Shown: piece after piece, positions 60,101 to 64,000 of the stretch
Layout of the letters: every line of letters starts with the position of its first letter
Numbering within the stretch: position 1 is the stretch's first letter
Assembly (NCBI GenBank): GCA_035517775.1
Contig: DATIYF010000003.1
Location: 9,955 to 73,954, forward strand
DNA length: 64,000 nt
Source: DATIYF01 sp035517775
GTDB taxonomy: Bacteria; Acidobacteriota; Terriglobia; Terriglobales; Acidobacteriaceae
Direction of reading: 5' to 3'
The notes under the pieces: model-generated
The model's input: the letters and a program-made list of their open reading frames with translations, nothing else
Databases searched by the model: none
Told to the model about the DNA's origin: nothing
Program-made: the position numbers and the translations under genes

Positions 60101-60865
60101 ATGACGACCAGTGAAGACAAGTTCTACCGGGCCAAAGTCACCAAACGGGTGGATCTAGCCGCCGATCTGTGGTTGCTGCGCATTCATCCCGGCGGCGACT
60201 TCAAATTTACGCCCGGCCAGTACGCCACCTTGGGCCTGCAGAACGGCGGCAAACGTTCCGAGCGGCCCTATTCGATTGCTTCCTCACCCTATGAGAGCGA
60301 GATTGAATTCTTCTTCGAGTTGGTGCCCGAGGGGGAGTTGACGCCATCGCTTTACGACTTGCAACCAGGGGCAGAGGTGATGGTGCGCAAGGTTCCTAAG
60401 GGCCTGTTCACACTCGATCCCAAGAAAGGCCGCAGCAACCACCTGCTGGTCTGCACGGTTACGGGTGTCGCGCCCTTCGTGAGCTACGTTCGCACACTCT
60501 ATAAAGACTGGAAGGACGGCAAGTTCGCCGGCGAGCAGAAATTATTCCTGCTCAACGGCGCCAGTCGCTCCTGGGAATTCGGCTATGTGGATGAGCTGCG
60601 GCAATTCGCCCAGCAGGTCCCCTGGTTCAAGTATGTACCCACGATCAGCCGTCCCTGGGACGATAGCGGCTGGCACGGCGAGGTGGGCCGGGTGGACGAA
60701 CTGGTGCGCAAATATACCGATCTGTGGGAGCTGAATGGCAGCAATTCGGTCGGCTACCTGTGCGGCCATCCGCAGATGATCGAAAACGCCAAGGGAATCC
60801 TGAAGCGGATTGGCTTCACCAAGGAAATCTTGAAGGAGGAAGTGTACTGGATTCCGGCCAAGTGA
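60101..60865 (+). CDS. fpr: Ferredoxin/flavodoxin-NADP reductase (FNR type)
   Basis: 254 residues. FAD-binding RPYSIASSPYE with the following stacked region, NADP-binding CTVTGVAPFVSYVRTL, and C-terminal GYLCGHPQMIENAKGIL are the bacterial Fpr pattern; it ends ...YWIPAK. It moves electrons between NADPH and ferredoxin or flavodoxin. A perfect TATAAT box lies at 60018-60023, about 78 bp before the ATG, though no good -35 is seen. The isc ferredoxin gene is ~17 kb away; any pairing is speculative. Confidence 0.93.
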   Translation: MTTSEDKFYRAKVTKRVDLAADLWLLRIHPGGDFKFTPGQYATLGLQNGGKRSERPYSIASSPYESEIEFFFELVPEGELTPSLYDLQPGAEVMVRKVPKGLFTLDPKKGRSNHLLVCTVTGVAPFVSYVRTLYKDWKDGKFAGEQKLFLLNGASRSWEFGYVDELRQFAQQVPWFKYVPTISRPWDDSGWHGEVGRVDELVRKYTDLWELNGSNSVGYLCGHPQMIENAKGILKRIGFTKEILKEEVYWIPAK

Positions 60866-60918
60866 TGGGGGCAGGTCTCCGGCCGGCGCGCGGAGGGCCA
60901 AAGGCTCACCCAGAAGAG

Positions 60919-61437
60919 TCAATCAATTCCTGCTCCTTCGTGACCTTCGTGGTTAATGCGGCTGCGCCGCTCCATTAGAAGCACGTCTCGCCAGCGGTTC
61001 CCCATCTTGCCAAGGCATTCGCGTGTGCCCACGCGCCGAAAACCGCAATGCTCGTGCAACCGGATGCTGGCAAGGTTCTCCGGGAAGATGCCCGCCTGCA
61101 GAGTCCAAATGCCGTTGCGTTCGGATTCCTCTACCAATGACTCAAGCAGCCTCTTGCCCACCCCCATTCCTCTGGCCGCGGCCGCGACATAGACGGAAAC
61201 CTCGGCCACTCCCTCATATACTCGGCGGCTGGAGACCGGGCTGAGCGCCGCCCAGCCCAGCACTCGGGAATTAGCCCGGGCGACCACCCGGCAATTCCGG
61301 CGGTGCGCGGCGTCCCACTTGACCCACTCCGGCGCCTCGGTTTCGAAGGTGGCGTCCCCGGTGGCAATGCCCTCGATATAAATCTCGCGCACAAACGGCC
61401 AGTCGTCGGCCTGCATGGGTTGAATGTGAACCTCCAT
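60919..61437 (-). CDS. GNAT acetyltransferase, phosphinothricin/methionine-sulfone type
   Basis: 172 residues. The GNAT acetyl-CoA pocket is AARGMGVGKRLLESLVEESE, with FETEAPEWVKWDAAHR and the closing HEHCGFRRVGTRECLGKMGNRWRDVLLMERR typical of the Pat/Bar/ArsN branch. It starts at ATG 61437, 10 bp after the cupin stop, so the two are co-transcribed. The frame runs on into the repeat at 60934-60954, which adds an odd C-terminal INHEGHEGAGID. Substrate could be an amino-acid analogue; resistance is not proven. Confidence 0.9.
   Translation of the reverse strand: MEVHIQPMQADDWPFVREIYIEGIATGDATFETEAPEWVKWDAAHRRNCRVVARANSRVLGWAALSPVSSRRVYEGVAEVSVYVAAAARGMGVGKRLLESLVEESERNGIWTLQAGIFPENLASIRLHEHCGFRRVGTRECLGKMGNRWRDVLLMERRSRINHEGHEGAGID
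60934..60954. repeat. Dispersed CTTCGTG/CCTTCGTGGTT repeat copy
   Basis: TCCTTCGTGACCTTCGTGGTT is a reverse-oriented copy of the ACCACAAAGG-CACGAAGG repeat family also seen at 6279-6297 and 37282-37354. It encodes the end of the GNAT reading frame. Confidence 0.6.
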
Positions 61438-61447
61438 CGGCTGTCGG

Positions 61448-61795
61448 CTACTTCCTTTCAGCCGGCGCAAAAAAGACCAGGACGGCCAGCTCCTCCTCAA
61501 TTTCGTAGAACCGGTGTTCCTCCCTGGCGGGTACAAAGATGATGCTGCCGGGCGCGACCGCCTCATCCAGCAGGCCCACGCGTATGCGGGCCCGGCCGCG
61601 GACTACGTAGTACATTTCATCTTCGGCGTGCGGAGATTGAGGGTCAGCGCTGCCCGCTGCCAGCACATAAATTCCCGCGCTCATCGCAGGTATGCGCAGG
61701 AATTCGAGGTAGCGGCGGCCGCCCTGCCGGCCGGCTGCTTCCAGCTCGGCGAACGTGGAAAAGGTCAGTGGCGGCATAGGTTTCGGTTCAAGCAT
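61448..61795 (-). CDS. Small cupin-domain protein
   Basis: 115 residues from ATG 61795; ATG 61777 and an upstream extension to 61876 are possible. The conserved cupin blocks are SPHAEDEMYYVVRGRARI and APGSIIFVPAREEHRFYE, with metal ligands His, Glu and His. It is a beta-barrel protein that may bind a small ligand or metal. It precedes the GNAT gene by 10 bp, so both are expressed together; a joint role in modifying or sensing a small molecule is possible but unproven. Confidence 0.85.
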   Translation of the reverse strand: MLEPKPMPPLTFSTFAELEAAGRQGGRRYLEFLRIPAMSAGIYVLAAGSADPQSPHAEDEMYYVVRGRARIRVGLLDEAVAPGSIIFVPAREEHRFYEIEEELAVLVFFAPAERK

Positions 61796-61903
61796 ACGCC
61801 GGGCTAGCGCACTCGGCGATTTCTCCGCGCGCACAGGGGTCAGGAATCTTAACCGCAGGGTTCGCGAAGGACTCACAGAGGCCGCAGAGCAAAGCGCGGC
61901 GCT

Positions 61904-61931
61904 TTGTCATTCCCCCGGCCCTTGTCGTAAT
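61904..61931 (+). promoter_or_regulatory. Possible ilvD promoter
   Basis: TTGTCA (61904-61909), 16 bp, CGTAAT (61926-61931). The -10 ends 11 nt before the ilvD ATG and no Shine-Dalgarno sequence lies between, so the transcript may be nearly leaderless. Confidence 0.4.
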
Positions 61932-61942
61932 CTTCTAACCCT

Positions 61943-63622
61943 ATGGACCTGAAACATCGCAGCCGTGAGATCACTGACGGGCGCGACCGTGCCGGCGCTC
62001 GCTCCATGTTCAAGGCGGTTGGCTTTACCGATGCCGACCTGGCCAAACCGCTCATTGGCGTCGCCAACACCTGGATTGAAACTATGCCCTGCAACTTCCA
62101 TCTTCGGCGCCTTGCCGCCAAAGTGAAAGAAGGCATTCGCGCCGCCGGGGGCACGCCCATGGAGTTCAACACCATCGCCATTTCCGATGGAGAAACCATG
62201 GGCACCGAGGGCATGAAGGCTTCTCTGGTGAGCCGCGAAGTGATCGCCGACTCGATTGAGCTGGTGTGCCGGGGGCAGCTTTTCGATGCCGTCGTTTGCG
62301 TGGTCGGATGCGACAAGACCATTCCGGCGGCGGGCATGGCGCTGGCCCGCATGAATCTTCCCGGGCTGGTGTTCTATGGAGGCACTATCGCGGCCGGCAG
62401 CTACAAGGGCAAAGACGTCACCATTCAGGATGTCTTTGAGGCGATTGGCGCCAATGCCGCAGGCAAGATGTCGGACGCCGAACTCAAGGAACTCGAGAAC
62501 GTTGCCTGCCCCGGCGCCGGCGCCTGCGGCGGCCAATACACTGCCAATACCATGTCCACCGTCATGGAGCTGATCGGCCTTGCTCCCATGGGCTTCAACG
62601 GCATCCCGGCCATGGATGGGCATAAAGATGAGGTGGCCTACGGTTGCGGCGAAATCGTGATGAACCTTTTGCAGAAGGGCATTCGGCCCCGCGACATCCT
62701 GACCCGCGCCGCCTTTGAGAATGCCATTGCCGGCGTGGCCTGCACCGGGGGCTCCACGAACGCAGTGTTGCACCTGCTGGCCATAGCGCGCGAAGCCGAG
62801 GTTCCGCTGCAGATTGACGATTTTCAGAAAGTCAGCGAGCGCACTCCGCTGCTCGCCGACCTGAAGCCCTCGGGCCGCTTTGTTGCCGCCGATGTGTACA
62901 AAGCCGGCGGCATTCCGGTCATCGCCAAGCGCTTGCTGGAGGGCAGGCTGGCGGCGGGCTCGGCTCTGACGGTTACCGGCCGCAGCTTTGCCGAAGAGGC
63001 CAATTCCGCCAAGGAAACGCCGGGCCAGCCGGTGATCATGCCCCTGGACCGTCCGCTGAAAAAGACCGGCGGGCTGGTGATTCTGAAGGGCAATCTTGCG
63101 CCCGAAGGCTGTGTGGCCAAGATCAGCGGGCACGAGCGGCTGAGCCAGCGCGGCCCGGCGCGCGTCTTCGATTCCGAAGAGCAGGCCATGGCCGCCGTCA
63201 CGGGAAAAAAGATCAAGGCGGGCGATGTGATGGTGATCCGCAACGAAGGGCCGAGGGGCGGCCCGGGTATGCGCGAGATGCTGGGGGTGACCGCCGCCAT
63301 CGTTGGCGAGGGGCTGGGCGAGTCCGTGGCCTTGCTGACCGACGGCCGCTTCAGCGGCGCCACCCGAGGCCTGATGATGGGCCACGTTTCCCCCGAGGCG
63401 GCTTTGGGCGGCCCCATCGCCGCCATCCGCGAGGGCGACATGATCCACATTGATATCAACCAGCGCCTGCTGGAGGTCGAGTTGAGCGACTCGGCCTTGA
63501 AGCAGCGCCTGGCCGAGTGGAAGCCGCAGCCGCCACGCTACCCCACCGGTGTATTCGCCAAGTACGCGGCCCTGGTGTCCTCCGCCAGCGAGGGAGCCGT
63601 CACGAGGCCGGCAAAACTGTAG
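61943..63622 (+). CDS. ilvD: Dihydroxy-acid dehydratase
   Basis: 559 residues, family length. IlvD dehydrates dihydroxy acids in branched-chain amino-acid synthesis using an Fe-S cluster. Cluster cysteines and motifs include GCDKTIPAAGMALAR (first Cys), CPGAGACGGQYTANTMS (second and third Cys), and GRSFAEEANS. The C-terminal half contains GGLVILKGNLAPEGCV and TDGRFSGATRGLMMGHVSPEA. Starts at ATG 61943. It is the only ilv gene here. Its Fe-S requirement ties it loosely to the isc operon in this window. Confidence 0.97.
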   Translation: MDLKHRSREITDGRDRAGARSMFKAVGFTDADLAKPLIGVANTWIETMPCNFHLRRLAAKVKEGIRAAGGTPMEFNTIAISDGETMGTEGMKASLVSREVIADSIELVCRGQLFDAVVCVVGCDKTIPAAGMALARMNLPGLVFYGGTIAAGSYKGKDVTIQDVFEAIGANAAGKMSDAELKELENVACPGAGACGGQYTANTMSTVMELIGLAPMGFNGIPAMDGHKDEVAYGCGEIVMNLLQKGIRPRDILTRAAFENAIAGVACTGGSTNAVLHLLAIAREAEVPLQIDDFQKVSERTPLLADLKPSGRFVAADVYKAGGIPVIAKRLLEGRLAAGSALTVTGRSFAEEANSAKETPGQPVIMPLDRPLKKTGGLVILKGNLAPEGCVAKISGHERLSQRGPARVFDSEEQAMAAVTGKKIKAGDVMVIRNEGPRGGPGMREMLGVTAAIVGEGLGESVALLTDGRFSGATRGLMMGHVSPEAALGGPIAAIREGDMIHIDINQRLLEVELSDSALKQRLAEWKPQPPRYPTGVFAKYAALVSSASEGAVTRPAKL

Positions 63623-64000
63623 CGACCTCCGATTCGAATTCAGAGTAGCGGGCCGCGGCCGGGACCAGCCGGCCGCGAAGCGATTACCTCCGAACTCCAG
63701 GCCACAAACAGAAGGAGACTGCATCTGTCCGGGCGCGATGCCACAGCCCGCCGCAGCCAAGTCCCTGGCATTATGAGTTGTCATAGCTGCCTTGTGTAGG
63801 GGGCTATGTTATTCCATATGTAAAATAGGCCATACCGTATGTAAGCTGTTGATGGCAAAAGGCTGTCTATTTTGGTCGAGTGATTGCCATGTCTATCAAG
63901 GTTTCGTTTCGGGAGAGACCAGGTTCCTACGCTGTTTTTCGTCTTCTTTAAAGCTTGAAAGTTAGGAAGTGCCGTCGTGGCGGGTTTCTTGTTCCCGTCG
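63623..64000. other. Intergenic end of window, no clear gene
   Basis: After ilvD there is a GC-rich hairpin (63654-63662 with 63669-63677, no T-tract) and then an AT-richer stretch. CCATATGTAA (63813-63822) and CCGTATGTAA (63834-63843) are direct repeats spaced 21 bp, two helical turns. A 20-codon frame from ATG 63890 lacks features. A gene may start beyond the right edge. Confidence 0.3.

Noticed and set aside
63654..63677. Terminator after ilvD
   Set aside because: A 9-bp GC stem is present but no T-tract follows, so it does not qualify as a Rho-independent terminator.
61907..63784. Long minus-strand reading frame of 625 codons opposite ilvD
   Set aside because: It mirrors the codon structure of ilvD, has no family motif, and GC-rich genes commonly produce such antisense frames.

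Overview
The window is 64 kb of GC-rich, gene-dense chromosome carrying mostly housekeeping and regulatory genes. I see no rRNA, tRNA, CRISPR array, phage or intact insertion sequence. The gene mix suggests Acidobacteriota: an Oar-like TonB receptor with an N-terminal carboxypeptidase-regulatory domain, an S53 protease with Ig-like repeats, an esterase-like phytase-family protein, an M13 peptidase and many short Cys-rich proteins of unknown function. This assignment is inference from gene content, since no marker rRNA is present.

Layout. 1-9 kb: the end of an XdhC-YHS fusion, a large outer-membrane receptor, a benzoate-CoA-ligase-like enzyme, a LysR regulator and Ada. 9-18 kb: a Cys-pair protein, TatA, a complete three-gene RND efflux operon (pump, adaptor, outer-membrane lipoprotein) and a succinate-semialdehyde dehydrogenase. 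18-27.5 kb: phytase-like esterase, cytochrome c, HemB, a MerR regulator, a 12-codon Lys-rich ORF, HyuB, a ClC transporter and a threonine-dehydrogenase-like enzyme. 27.5-33.3 kb: a translationally coupled two-component pair, aroC, def-fmt and asd. 33.4-37.1 kb: a four-gene ECF sigma operon whose genes all overlap. 37.4-42.5 kb: two secreted peptidases.

42.8-49.3 kb is a complete isc operon in the enterobacterial order iscR-iscS-iscU-iscA-hscB-hscA-fdx-iscX. It is preceded by a sigma70-like promoter and a palindrome that matches the E. coli IscR type 1 site at 21 of 25 positions. Four of its intergenic gaps carry inverted-repeat elements. 49.5-64 kb: a Cys-pair protein behind a strong promoter, a lone receiver protein, an M23 peptidase, prmC, a DUF2283 gene pair, prfA, a lolD-like ATPase, clpC, a decayed lolD fragment, vapBC, a ferredoxin-NADP reductase, a GNAT/cupin pair and ilvD.

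The most useful regulatory observations are these. (1) Two near-identical 15-bp palindromes (ATACCT-N3-AGGTAT, T-N11-A type) lie in the lysR promoter and in the receptor/ligase divergent region, tying the three genes into one probable LysR regulon for import and CoA activation of an aromatic acid. (2) The IscR box sits at the predicted isc transcription start. (3) A candidate Ada box lies upstream of ada. (4) A probable autoregulatory operator lies in front of vapB. No single locus is clearly a new system. The LysR regulon, the ECF module and the repeat-rich isc operon are the best candidates for follow-up.
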